A stretch of 9,896 nt of DNA from Bacillota bacterium (GTDB lineage Bacteria > Bacillota > Clostridia > Lachnospirales > Lachnospiraceae). The stretch is from the NCBI GenBank assembly GCA_023387635.1, contig JAEWHU010000023.1:1-9896 (forward strand), read 5' to 3'. Of this stretch, positions 1-7,416 are shown one piece after another; position 1 is the stretch's first letter; every line of letters starts with the position of its first letter. The position numbers were made by a program, and so were the translations under genes. The notes under the pieces are model-generated. The model saw only the letters and a list, made by a program, of their open reading frames with translations. It made no database searches and was not told the origin of the DNA.

Positions 1-172
1 CTGTTTCAACTAATAATTTATAATTCATTCCATGGACTCCTATCTTAAATATGAACAAAAATGTTAACAAAATATTCTAATAATCTTCATACTTTACTCA
101 TATTTTATATTTATAATTGTAGATAGAAAGTGATTATATCTCACTCTCTCCTCCCCATATATAGATTGTGTG

Positions 173-203
173 AAAAGGTTCCCTCCAAAAGTGGAACCTT
201 TTT
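173..203 (+). terminator. Rho-independent terminator, rightward
   Basis: A perfect 10-bp stem, AAAAGGTTCC (173-182) with GGAACCTTTT (193-202), encloses a 10-base loop and ends in five T residues on the plus strand (199-203). The tail is better on the plus strand than on the minus strand, where CCTTTT is followed by CACAC. It therefore most likely ends a rightward transcript entering from beyond the left edge, although it could serve as a bidirectional or back-up terminator for the leftward operon. Confidence 0.65.
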
Positions 204-259
204 CCAAAGTTTATTAATCTACTAAACATTTTTTCATGGATTTTTTTCATTTATCACAC

Positions 260-292
260 AAGAAAGGACCAGTCTTTTATTTGACTCGTCCT
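260..292 (-). terminator. Probable leftward terminator of the PH-domain/lipoprotein operon
   Basis: AGGACCAGTC (265-274) pairs with GACTCGTCCT (283-292): nine pairs with one internal C-C mismatch and an 8-base loop. On the minus strand the stem is followed by TTCTT, a modest U-tract, while the plus strand has no T-run after it. It lies about 115 bases beyond the stop codon of the leftward gene ending at 406, so it is the natural end of that operon. Confidence 0.5.
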
Positions 293-405
293 AATTATAA
301 ACATACATCAATAAAAACTTATATAATACTAATATCTACTGTTTTCCCTTATTGTATGTAATTTAGATCCATATTATTTTAATTCTTGCTATTTCTAAAC
401 TTAGA

Positions 406-765
406 TTATTCTTCTACTTCAATAGCATCAATGTCCATACTATGAAGAATTCTTCTTTTTCTTCTAGAAGCTTCCGAAGCCTCCAATAAGAAATCTTTTA
501 TTATATTAGAGTTCTTTATATGCAATAATTTTAGTTCAGGATGAGTTGTATCGCCTGTATAGCATGTAATAGACCCTAAGTTAAACAACCTCTCCATAAA
601 GCTTCTTGTAAGTTTAACATCCTGAACCTTGTACATATATGCATCATCAACTGTAATATCAAGAAAACCACTTGTTATAGTAATTTTCTCATCAGATAGA
701 GTATAGGTAGTAAAACAAATTGGTAATGCTAAAAACTTAGTTCTCCGTTTCTCAACAAAAATCAT
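406..765 (-). CDS. Small PH-like (bPH_2/DUF304-type) domain protein
   Basis: This 119-residue protein has no signal peptide or clear membrane segment. Residues 18-95 follow the pattern of bacterial PH-like domains: a beta strand with T(x)SGFLDI, then a DVKLTRSFMERLFNLGSITCYT stretch (given here only as a pattern) like the 'I..v.l.rs...rllglgti.v.t' core of the YdbS/YdbT and DUF304 families, then strands ending in a helix, IIKDFLLEA. The C-terminal tail is basic (RRKRR) and then acidic. The start has a good AAAGGAG site about eight bases upstream. It begins 23 bases after the lipoprotein stop, so the two are probably co-transcribed and share a job at the envelope. Ligand and function are unknown. 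The fold assignment is pattern recognition and fairly secure, the role is not. Confidence 0.75.
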   Translation of the reverse strand: MIFVEKRRTKFLALPICFTTYTLSDEKITITSGFLDITVDDAYMYKVQDVKLTRSFMERLFNLGSITCYTGDTTHPELKLLHIKNSNIIKDFLLEASEASRRKRRILHSMDIDAIEVEE

Positions 766-788
766 AACTTTGCTCCTTTGGGTAAAGA

Positions 789-1520
789 TTATTTTAATTT
801 AATACTTGAAGTCATTTCCTTCCTAGTAACTGTTAAAACTGAGTTTGAAAGGTCTGTGTTTTTATCTACTTCAAATATAATAACTGCTTCTCTTGTCTTA
901 TTCGCAACTATATCTAGATTTAGATATTGAATATCATTCATTAATAAGGTCAACAAAGGTTTCAGTTTTTTTCCATTGTTTAATGATACCTGATAACCTA
1001 TTCCTTCTTCCACCAAGTCAATCTTTAAAGCCTCATTTGATAAATTTTTAATGTCAAAATAAAGTACTAACAAACTCTTGTTTTCCCCTGCTTCTAAAGT
1101 CATATTACTTGTGGAATCCTCTGAAATGTATTTATCGTATAATTCATACTTTTTATAGTTGATTTTAAAATTACTATTTCCAACGGCTTTTGTTAAACTA
1201 ACAAATTTAATATCAGAAATGTTTTGATTCTTTGAACTAGAAGAAGGCTTCTGATTTATAGAAGTTGAAGATTCATTGGTACTAACTTGGTTATTATTTT
1301 CTTCTATTCTCTTATTTCTAGCGTCCTCTTTTGCTTCTTCCTCTTCAATTTCTTCCATACTAAGAAGTCCATCCGTATAGTCATCCGCGTGTTTTAATAC
1401 AACACCAGCCATATATTCCGTGAGTATATTGCTTTCATCTTCAGTTAACTTAGTCAAACTAGAACAGCCTGATAATAAAACCACGCACATTAATATCATT
1501 AATATAAAGGGTTTTTTCAT
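789..1520 (-). CDS. Lipoprotein with DUF4352/DUF5067-like C-terminal domain
   Basis: The protein starts with a lipoprotein signal: MKKPF, a hydrophobic stretch, then LLSGC with the lipidated Cys at residue 19. A short conserved-looking N-terminal part follows (TEDESNILTEYMAGVVLKHAD), then a Glu-rich and Ser/Asn-rich low-complexity linker at about residues 55-100, and a C-terminal beta-rich region (about 105-243) with the LLVLYFDIKNLSNEAL pattern seen in the extracellular immunoglobulin-like DUF4352/DUF5067 families. I chose the ATG at 1520 because AGGAGG lies seven bases upstream; the in-frame ATG at 1550 falls at the predicted transcription start. It follows a sensor kinase by 82 bases and precedes the PH-like gene by 23. 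Acting at the outer membrane face next to the kinase, it may be a signal or output protein of that system; this is inference. Confidence 0.85.
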   Translation of the reverse strand: MKKPFILMILMCVVLLSGCSSLTKLTEDESNILTEYMAGVVLKHADDYTDGLLSMEEIEEEEAKEDARNKRIEENNNQVSTNESSTSINQKPSSSSKNQNISDIKFVSLTKAVGNSNFKINYKKYELYDKYISEDSTSNMTLEAGENKSLLVLYFDIKNLSNEALKIDLVEEGIGYQVSLNNGKKLKPLLTLLMNDIQYLNLDIVANKTREAVIIFEVDKNTDLSNSVLTVTRKEMTSSIKLK

Positions 1521-1554
1521 ATATTTTCCTCCTATCGTATCAAAACACATCTAT

Positions 1555-1583
1555 ATAATATCATTAAAATACATTTTGGGCAA
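1555..1583 (-). promoter_or_regulatory. Sigma-A promoter for the lipoprotein and PH-like genes
   Basis: Read on the minus strand, TTGCCC (1583-1578) and TATTAT (1560-1555) are separated by 17 bases, and TGA directly before the -10 gives an extended -10. Transcription should start near 1548, about 28 bases before the ATG at 1520. This gives the lipoprotein and PH-like genes a promoter of their own, in addition to possible read-through from the kinase. Confidence 0.55.
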
Positions 1584-1602
1584 TCATATTTTAATTATAT
1601 TT

Positions 1603-3177
1603 CTAATCTGTCTTAGTATCAATTTCAAACCAAAATTCAACACCTGATTTATGATTCTTGACACCAAAGGATTGGTTTAAAGAAGTCATAATTGCTTTAA
1701 CTATAGATAAACCAATTCCATTACCACCATATTCTCTAGTTCTTGCCTTATCCACTTTATAAAATTTAATCCAAATATTATCTATATCTTCTTCAGGAAT
1801 ATTTTTTCCTGTATTAAAAACAGCTACACGTATAGAATTTTCTTTTTCAATTAACATGATTTCTATGATTTTTGCACCATCCACATGATTAAGTGCATTA
1901 CTTATATAATTAGTAACAACCTCCTCAATCATATACTCATCAGACCATACATAAATTGGTTCTTTATAATCAAATATTAATTTAACTTGCTTTTGCCTAA
2001 ATAAAATTTCAGTTGAATTAAGTACAGATTGAATTAATTCAACAATGTCAAATCTAGTTATGTTTACTTGATTATTACCAAATTCAATTTGATTTAGTGA
2101 AAGTAATTTTTTTACCATTACATTCATTTTATGAGCTTCATCAATAATAACTTCACAGTAAAATTCTCTACTTTCTTCATCGTCATTAATATTATCTTTT
2201 AATCCTTCTGCATAACCTTGAATTAATGCTATAGGTGTTTTTAATTCATGGGTTACATTGGATAGAAAGTCTTTTCTCATTTCATCTATTTGAATTTTTT
2301 GCTCAATATCTGTTAATAATTCATTATTCACGCTCTTTAGCTCTGAGATTGTTTTTTCCAATTTTTCTGACAAAATATTAATACTATGACCTAATTCTCC
2401 AACTTCATCTTGAGTATCCACATTATATTTCACATCAAAATTAAGATCTGACATTTTTTTAGCAATATTAGATAATTGTAAAATCGGCATTGTGAACTTT
2501 TTACTAATATAAAACATAATTATAGAACCAAGAATTGCCACTAATATTCCTATATAAGCGAAGAATTCGTTGGCTATACTTACACTTTCTCTCATACTCT
2601 CATAATTTGCACGAATACATATATCAAAATTGTTGCCTAGTAAACCAACCAAATCAATACTTTGTGAATCAAGATTGTTATCTTGTAATTTATATATACT
2701 ATATCGTGAAGTGGATTTTAATTCAGCTATTGATTTTTCCGGACTAAGTTCAATATAATAATATGGTTTAAAAATTTCATATATTTTTTTTATATTTTCA
2801 TAATCCCTAACATCATATTCTGTAGCAGGAAACATTTTGGCAGAATATTCACCTAAAATATAAATTTTAATATTGTTTTTTTCACTAATTCTCTCCAATC
2901 TAAGCACTTCGTCATTTGATAGATCTGAAAAATCAGTTTTATCTGCAAAAATATTATTTATTTCAATATAAGTACTACCTAAACCATTAATCTTATTATG
3001 CAAATAATACTCTTCTAAAAATGCCATGTTTACTATTAAAAAGAATAAAATAGTTATGATTATTAGTATAGTAAGTGTGCAGGTGAGTTTCACTCTTAAA
3101 GAATGTCTTGCGGAAAATTTATTTTCATTTTTATAATGTTTTTGGCTTATGTCCATACTATTGTTGTGATTCATCAT
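1603..3177 (-). CDS. Membrane sensor histidine kinase (HAMP, HisKA, HATPase_c)
   Basis: This 524-residue kinase autophosphorylates and passes phosphate to the response regulator encoded just upstream. Order of parts: a basic N-terminus, membrane segment at about 32-53, an extracytoplasmic sensor domain of about 150 residues, second membrane segment at 205-225, HAMP at about 226-278, the phosphoacceptor motif FLSNVTHELKTP with His310, the N box around Asn427 (NYISNALNH), VFNTG at 453-457, and the GGNGIGLSIVKAI ATP-lid motif near 484-497. All catalytic signatures are present. ATG occurs twice in tandem at the start (3177 and 3174); a GGAG lies 5 or 8 bases upstream, so the second ATG may be the real one. 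The gap to the regulator is 30 bases, a clear operon. The signal is unknown; the sensor domain has no motif I recognise. Confidence 0.95.
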   Translation of the reverse strand: MMNHNNSMDISQKHYKNENKFSARHSLRVKLTCTLTILIIITILFFLIVNMAFLEEYYLHNKINGLGSTYIEINNIFADKTDFSDLSNDEVLRLERISEKNNIKIYILGEYSAKMFPATEYDVRDYENIKKIYEIFKPYYYIELSPEKSIAELKSTSRYSIYKLQDNNLDSQSIDLVGLLGNNFDICIRANYESMRESVSIANEFFAYIGILVAILGSIIMFYISKKFTMPILQLSNIAKKMSDLNFDVKYNVDTQDEVGELGHSINILSEKLEKTISELKSVNNELLTDIEQKIQIDEMRKDFLSNVTHELKTPIALIQGYAEGLKDNINDDEESREFYCEVIIDEAHKMNVMVKKLLSLNQIEFGNNQVNITRFDIVELIQSVLNSTEILFRQKQVKLIFDYKEPIYVWSDEYMIEEVVTNYISNALNHVDGAKIIEIMLIEKENSIRVAVFNTGKNIPEEDIDNIWIKFYKVDKARTREYGGNGIGLSIVKAIMTSLNQSFGVKNHKSGVEFWFEIDTKTD

Positions 3178-3207
3178 TAATTCTCCAATCCTTCATAAAC
3201 TATCCAC

Positions 3208-3882
3208 TTATTCCACTTCAAATTTATAGCCCATTCCCCAAATGGTTTTAATATAATCACCTTTATCACCCATTTTACTTCTTAATTTCTTTACGTGGGT
3301 ATCAATAGTTCTAGCATCTCCAAAATAATCATAATTCCATACATTATTCAGTATCTTTTCTCTTGATAATGCAACTCCTTTATTCGCTATAAAATAAGTT
3401 AATAATTGAAACTCTTTGTAACTTAAGTCGATATTTTCACCATCTATCTTAACTTGATGAGCTGCTTTATCAAGAATAATTCCACCTATTTCCACTGTAT
3501 CTTGATCAAGAACATTACTACGCCTTAATATTGCTTCAACTCTAGCAACCAATATCTTAGGACTAAATGGTTTAGAAATATATTCATCCACCCCAAGTTC
3601 AAATCCAAGAAGCTCGTCTGCTTCATCACTTTTTGCGGTAAGCATAATAATTGGAACTTTAGAATATTGTCTTAATTCCCTACATACTTGCCATCCATCC
3701 ATTTTAGGCATCATAACATCAAGTATAACTAGAGCGATATCTTTGGTTCCAAAGAAAATATCAACTGCTATTTCACCATTTTCTGCTTCTAAAACTTCAA
3801 AATTCTTCTTACCAAGAAAATCTTTTACTAATTTTCTCATTCTACTTTCATCATCAACAACTAATATTTTCAATTTGTCCAT
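3208..3882 (-). CDS. OmpR/PhoB-family response regulator
   Basis: The 224-residue protein has a receiver domain (about 1-120) with the acidic pair Asp10/Asp11, phosphoacceptor Asp55 in LVILDVMMPKMDG, Thr82 (MLTAK) and Lys104 (SKPF). A winged-helix DNA-binding domain (about 128-223) follows, with the LSYKEFQLL, DARTIDTHVKKLRSKMG and IWGMGYKFE signatures of the OmpR class. Length is standard. GGAGG lies six bases before the ATG. It is the first gene of the block with the kinase, lipoprotein and PH-like genes, and 11-bp-spaced direct repeats upstream suggest that it controls its own transcription. The regulated genes beyond this block cannot be told from the window. Confidence 0.96.
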   Translation of the reverse strand: MDKLKILVVDDESRMRKLVKDFLGKKNFEVLEAENGEIAVDIFFGTKDIALVILDVMMPKMDGWQVCRELRQYSKVPIIMLTAKSDEADELLGFELGVDEYISKPFSPKILVARVEAILRRSNVLDQDTVEIGGIILDKAAHQVKIDGENIDLSYKEFQLLTYFIANKGVALSREKILNNVWNYDYFGDARTIDTHVKKLRSKMGDKGDYIKTIWGMGYKFEVE

Positions 3883-3920
3883 AATTGTCCTCCAAGTTCT
3901 AATAATAAGTGCTTTGAATT

Positions 3921-3972
3921 TTATTATAATTTGGTAATATTATATCAAGTATATATGAAAAAAGTATGAAAA
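3921..3972 (-). promoter_or_regulatory. Response-regulator promoter with 11-bp-spaced direct repeats
   Basis: On the plus strand TATGAAAA occurs at 3954-3961 and again at 3965-3972, with a degenerate copy TATCAAGT at 3943-3950, all at exact 11-bp intervals. OmpR/PhoB-type regulators bind tandem half-sites spaced about one helical turn. On the minus strand a TTGATA (3948-3943) overlaps the nearest repeat, and TATAAT lies at 3928-3923 with only 14 bases between, or TAATAA at 3926-3921 with 16. A sub-optimal spacer and an upstream repeat array fit an activator-dependent promoter. Confidence 0.45.
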
Positions 3973-3995
3973 GTAAAAAGTATCACTTTCTTAAA

Positions 3996-4583
3996 TTATC
4001 TATTTCCTTCTTCTATTTCTAAGATGATTTTTTCTCTCTCATCTAAACTTTCTTCAAATAACTTTAATTCTTCCTCTTTTAATTTCAAGTCTTCTTGCCA
4101 TGTAGAGTACTGATTTATTAATTCTGCTTCAAAGTTAGTATAAACAGATTTATCTGCAAATAACGCAATAATAAACATAATTATTATAGTAGCAATTAAA
4201 AATAAATTTATAATACGAGAATTTCTTAAAGTCGTTTGAAGATTAGTTATTTTTACTTTATACTGATTAGCTGGTTTTGATGTTGTTTCTTCATCATAAG
4301 ATAAATTTGTAGGAATATATATTTTAGTTAGTTCATCTTCTTTAATAATTTTTGCATTTATAATAATATCTTGTAATTCTTTTAAAAATACATAACCAAC
4401 CATGGTATGAAAAGTATCGCTTTCAATTAGCTTTTTATATAACTTTAAGGCTATTCTAGGATTCGATATATCTGACTTTTCCCTTAAATATGTAATTGTT
4501 TCAAACTCATTTTTCCCTTGAACAAATTCCTTAGTCGTACTAAAAAGGAATCCATCAACTAATTTTTGCTCATCATTTACCAT
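3996..4583 (-). CDS. Hypothetical single-pass membrane protein with C-terminal coiled coil
   Basis: I do not recognise a named family. The 195-residue protein has an N-terminal helical cytoplasmic-type region (about 1-95, with the IALKLYKKLIESDTF and GYVFLKELQDIII helices that recall helical-repeat packing), a polar linker, one membrane segment at about 124-143, and a charged Glu/Lys-rich C-terminal helix (152-193) with a strong coiled-coil look. No signal peptide precedes the N-terminal domain. An AGGTGA site lies just before the ATG, at slightly short spacing. Its start lies only 11 bases after the T-run of the terminator behind the cyclophilin gene, so it is expressed by read-through of that terminator or from a promoter inside the cyclophilin gene. 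A structural or scaffolding role is possible but unproven. Confidence 0.8.
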   Translation of the reverse strand: MVNDEQKLVDGFLFSTTKEFVQGKNEFETITYLREKSDISNPRIALKLYKKLIESDTFHTMVGYVFLKELQDIIINAKIIKEDELTKIYIPTNLSYDEETTSKPANQYKVKITNLQTTLRNSRIINLFLIATIIIMFIIALFADKSVYTNFEAELINQYSTWQEDLKLKEEELKLFEESLDEREKIILEIEEGNR

Positions 4584-4594
4584 ATCTCACCTCT

Positions 4595-4631
4595 AAAAAT
4601 ATATCCGTAGCACATAAATAGTACTACGGAT
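4595..4631 (-). terminator. Terminator between cyclophilin and coiled-coil membrane protein genes
   Basis: On the minus strand ATCCGTAGTAC pairs with GTGCTACGGAT: 11 pairs with one G-U, and a 7-base loop, followed three bases later by TTTTT. It starts eight bases after the cyclophilin stop codon. The T-run ends next to the ribosome binding site of the following gene, so the hairpin also acts as a 5' leader element for that gene if the polymerase reads through. Confidence 0.8.
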
Positions 4632-4638
4632 GTTTATT

Positions 4639-5328
4639 TTACTTATACTCTACAATATTAATCTTTTCAATTATCACATCGTTAGTTGGTTTATCATTGG
4701 CATCAGTATTAGTTGCTGCAATAGCATCTACTACATCAAGACCTTCGTATACTTGGCCAAATACAGTATGTGCATTATAAAGCCATGGTGTACCACCAAC
4801 TTCAGCATAAGCTTTCTTAGCTACATCATTAAATTCTACACCCATTTTGCTTCCATATGCGTCTAAAGTAGCACTATCATATTTTTCACCTGATTGAACA
4901 ATAAAGAATTGACTTCCATTTGTATTTGGACCTGAATTGGCCATACATAATGCACCACGAATTGGTTGTAGATTCTCATTAAATTCATCTTCAAAATTTT
5001 CATTCCAGATACTCTCTCCACCATATCCTAAACCAAGAGGATCTCCACCTTGAATCATGAAATCATTCATAACACGATGAAAAATCAAACCATCATAATA
5101 ACCATTTTTAGCATGAGTTATAAAGTTTTCTACTGCTTTTGGCGCTTCGTTCTCAAAAAAACGAATATAGATTGTACCATAATCTTTCACTACAACTTCT
5201 GCAACTGTTTCACCTTTTTTTACTTTACCTAATTGATCTACTGTTCCATCATTATTTTCTTTTGTTCCACATCCTACTAATGCAAATAAACATAATCCCA
5301 ATAATAATGTCATTAGTGACTTTTTCAT
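4639..5328 (-). CDS. Secreted lipoprotein cyclophilin-type peptidyl-prolyl cis-trans isomerase
   Basis: The 229-residue enzyme catalyses isomerisation of X-Pro peptide bonds, here outside the membrane as a folding helper. A signal peptide ends in the lipobox LVGC (Cys20). The cyclophilin domain covers about 40-228 and keeps the active-site residues: FHRV with Arg85, MIQGGDP with Gln93, NGSQFFI, Trp182 and His187 in AHTVFG. The insert around 150-178 is typical of bacterial members of this lipoprotein type. GGAGG lies about ten bases before the ATG. An independent promoter precedes it and a strong terminator follows, so it appears to be its own transcription unit. Function by family is secure; its client proteins are unknown. 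Confidence 0.95.
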   Translation of the reverse strand: MKKSLMTLLLGLCLFALVGCGTKENNDGTVDQLGKVKKGETVAEVVVKDYGTIYIRFFENEAPKAVENFITHAKNGYYDGLIFHRVMNDFMIQGGDPLGLGYGGESIWNENFEDEFNENLQPIRGALCMANSGPNTNGSQFFIVQSGEKYDSATLDAYGSKMGVEFNDVAKKAYAEVGGTPWLYNAHTVFGQVYEGLDVVDAIAATNTDANDKPTNDVIIEKINIVEYK

Positions 5329-5370
5329 TCAATGAATTCCTCCGCATATCTAAAGTTTTTGTCCGTGATT

Positions 5371-5399
5371 ATTATATCAATATAAATATGATATTACAA
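5371..5399 (-). promoter_or_regulatory. Sigma-A promoter of the cyclophilin gene
   Basis: On the minus strand TTGTAA (5399-5394), a 17-base spacer and TATAAT (5376-5371) with TGA immediately before it form an extended -10 promoter. The expected start is near 5364, giving a leader of about 36 bases that contains the GGAGG site. Confidence 0.65.
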
Positions 5400-5405
5400 T
5401 ATTAC

Positions 5406-6392
5406 TTATTGCTCATGTGGATATATAATTCCCCACTCTGCTCGAAGTCCATCCATAATCTCCATTATATCTAAGGTGTCTTTTAGTGGGTTAATATTAC
5501 TTTCTAGTTTACCTTCTCTTAGACAACGATTAACTTCATATGCTTCATATTCATATCCTCGTATATTAGTATCTTCCTTAAAGGATTCCATTAGTGTACC
5601 ATCTGCACTATATAGAAAAGCTTCCTTTCCACTCCAGAAAGATGGTACTTCTATTCTTCCTTTTTCTCCAATTATAATTGCATTTTTTCCTACCTCAGTA
5701 CGGACAGCAGCATTAAGTGTTGCTAATGCACCATTCTCAAATTGAAACAATATGGATTCTTGAATGTCTACACCTGTTTCTGCTTTTTTAACTTTTGAAC
5801 TAATACTAGTAGGTAATTGTTCCATCATATGAATAGCATAAGTAATAGCATATATACCAATATCTAAAAGTGCTCCTCCTGACAGTTCAGGGTTTAATAA
5901 TCTATGAGTATTATCCATTTCCCTGCAAAAACCCGAATTAATTTGAAGATTTGATATATTACCAATTCTTCCTTCTTTAATCCATTCCTTTACCTTAAGT
6001 GTGACTGGTAAAAACTTGGTCCACATCGCTTCCATTAAAAAAACATTATTTTCTTTTGCTAATTTCATTAAATATTTTGTTTCTTTTGCATTAGTTGTAA
6101 AAGCTTTCTCACATAGAACTGCTTTTTTATTACGGATACAAATCTCGGCATTTTTAAGATGCTCTGAGTGTGGTGTACCAATATATATAACATCTATATC
6201 TTCATCTTTTGCTAAAGCCTCATAACTGTCATATACTTTCTTTGCATTATACTTTGTTGCAAATTCTTTCCCTCTTGTCATATCTCTTGAAGCTACTGCT
6301 ACTAATTCTGTATATTCCATATTGTTTAAGGAAGTAGCGAAAGTTGATGAAATATTTCCTGCCCCTATGATGCCCCATTTTATTGTCTTCAT
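5406..6392 (-). CDS. Gfo/Idh/MocA-family NAD(P)-dependent oxidoreductase
   Basis: The 328-residue protein has an N-terminal Rossmann fold with the nucleotide-binding GIIGAGNIS motif at residues 7-15, the IYIGTPHSEH segment (69-78) and ECK-type EKAF with Glu95-Lys96, where the Lys corresponds to the catalytic EKP motif. The C-terminal part carries GGALLDIGIYAI with Asp177 and Tyr181, typical of the dihydrodiol dehydrogenase-like branch of the family. Such enzymes oxidise or reduce sugars, inositols or related polyols; the substrate cannot be told here. I chose the ATG at 6392 because AAAGGA precedes it at good spacing and because the upstream ATG at 6437 lies inside a predicted -10 element. 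Neighbours give no pathway context, so it may be a lone housekeeping or sugar-acid enzyme. Confidence 0.92.
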   Translation of the reverse strand: MKTIKWGIIGAGNISSTFATSLNNMEYTELVAVASRDMTRGKEFATKYNAKKVYDSYEALAKDEDIDVIYIGTPHSEHLKNAEICIRNKKAVLCEKAFTTNAKETKYLMKLAKENNVFLMEAMWTKFLPVTLKVKEWIKEGRIGNISNLQINSGFCREMDNTHRLLNPELSGGALLDIGIYAITYAIHMMEQLPTSISSKVKKAETGVDIQESILFQFENGALATLNAAVRTEVGKNAIIIGEKGRIEVPSFWSGKEAFLYSADGTLMESFKEDTNIRGYEYEAYEVNRCLREGKLESNINPLKDTLDIMEIMDGLRAEWGIIYPHEQ

Positions 6393-6435
6393 AATATTAT
6401 CCTTTCTACTAGTACATTTATCGTAATTACATTCC

Positions 6436-6464
6436 ATTATAAATCTAACGTTATAATATGTCCT
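6436..6464 (-). promoter_or_regulatory. Possible promoter of the oxidoreductase gene
   Basis: On the minus strand a perfect TATAAT (6441-6436) has AGGACA 17 bases upstream (6464-6459), a weak match to TTGACA. The predicted start near 6429 would leave a leader of about 37 bases before the ATG at 6392. A second AT-rich -10-like element, TATTAT at 6458-6453, lacks a good -35. Confidence 0.4.
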
Positions 6465-6521
6465 AATTACTATTACATTTTAGCATTTTTAGTATAATAT
6501 AGCAATGTACAACTTAAATGG

Positions 6522-7319
6522 TTATATAACAAAAGCTGCAAAAAGTGATATAATTATCATAACAAATATGATTAACTGGTTGAGTCTAACACTCATTTCA
6601 TATGTATCCGAAGGAGAAATAGCATCACTAGTATACCATTTCATTTTTCTCTCAAATGCCTTTTCCCATCGTAATATACTATAAACTTCAATTATAACTA
6701 AGATAAAAGTACAAAATAAGATATAAAGGTTTCCTCTAAAACTTACATTACTTCTTAATACCAAGTTAATTATTTCAGCTTCAGATAATTCATTAAAACT
6801 TCTAACTCCATGTGAATACACTCCATTGGTAATAATAGTACTACCTATAAAATCATCTAAATTGTTACTAAACACAATTATATCATCATTGTATTCATTA
6901 CTATATATAATCTGCTCATTATTATCATATAAAGTTATTACACCATTTCCCCAACTATTGCTATTACTAAAAGTAACTCGGTAGCTATTAATTTTATCTT
7001 TATAATGAATTTTAACTATTGCCTCACTAGTTTTATTTGGTTTCCCATATACTTCAAATAGCTCTTTATAAACTATTGAATTATTTATATAAGTTATCTT
7101 GTCACTTTCCTTTTCAACACTAAGCTTACCAATTGAAGTGTTTGCTATTTGCTGAAAGAAAAGAAAGAAATATCCTATAATTATTACTGTTCCTAATATA
7201 CTAAGTGAAATTAATTTTATCTTTCTGTTTTTCTTTTCTTTATCTTCAATCTTAAAATTAATAGCATTATAGCTAACATCTTCATCACTATCTTTAAAAA
7301 TGCGCTCCCCTTGATTCAT
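6522..7319 (-). CDS. Hypothetical three-pass membrane protein
   Basis: I do not recognise this family. From the ATG at 7319 it has 265 residues: a charged cytoplasmic N-terminus, membrane segment 1 at about 34-57, a soluble and probably extracytoplasmic domain of about 140 residues with several beta-strand-like runs (YRVTFSNSNS, VITLYDN), segment 2 at about 198-216, a basic loop containing WEKAFERKMKWY, and segment 3 at about 246-265 ending at the C-terminus. The start at 7319 is chosen because GGGAGAA lies at normal distance; the ATG at 7358 lies inside the predicted -10 and cannot be on the transcript. No clear terminator follows before the oxidoreductase gene 129 bases downstream. It has its own promoter, divergent from tetR. 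Confidence 0.75.
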   Translation of the reverse strand: MNQGERIFKDSDEDVSYNAINFKIEDKEKKNRKIKLISLSILGTVIIIGYFFLFFQQIANTSIGKLSVEKESDKITYINNSIVYKELFEVYGKPNKTSEAIVKIHYKDKINSYRVTFSNSNSWGNGVITLYDNNEQIIYSNEYNDDIIVFSNNLDDFIGSTIITNGVYSHGVRSFNELSEAEIINLVLRSNVSFRGNLYILFCTFILVIIEVYSILRWEKAFERKMKWYTSDAISPSDTYEMSVRLNQLIIFVMIIISLFAAFVI

Positions 7320-7356
7320 ATTATTCTCCCATATAAATCCATTTTTATATAATTTC

Positions 7357-7384
7357 ATTATACCAAATATTGGATTTTTATCAA
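7357..7384 (-). promoter_or_regulatory. Promoter of the three-pass membrane protein gene
   Basis: On the minus strand TTGATA (7384-7379), a 16-base spacer and TATAAT (7362-7357) preceded by TGG form a near-consensus extended -10 promoter. Transcription should begin near 7350. This places the in-frame ATG at 7358 within the -10 box and leaves a leader of about 30 bases to the ATG at 7319. Confidence 0.65.
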
Positions 7385-7416
7385 TAAAAAAATACCAATT
7401 ACATATAACTCACTCC

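Larger units (their letters stand above)
1..405. other. Left intergenic region without a supported gene
   Basis: No open frame with a ribosome binding site or recognisable protein is visible on either strand here. The stretch is strongly AT-rich and contains two hairpins, at 173-203 and 260-292, described separately. A short AGTGA/TCACT inverted repeat near 129-145 is too weak to interpret. The leftward operon that ends at 406 terminates into this region. A rightward gene beyond base 1 could also end here. Confidence 0.6.

Noticed and set aside
4407..4425. ATGAAAAGTATCGCTTTC-like segment resembling the repeat region at 3965-3989
   Set aside because: It lies inside a coding region, needs a 7-base gap to align, and AT-rich sequence makes such a match likely by chance.
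5139..5474. Rightward open frame opposite the cyclophilin start and the promoter gap
   Set aside because: A Leu/Phe/Ile-rich shadow of AT-rich DNA crossing an identified promoter and two genes; no ribosome site.
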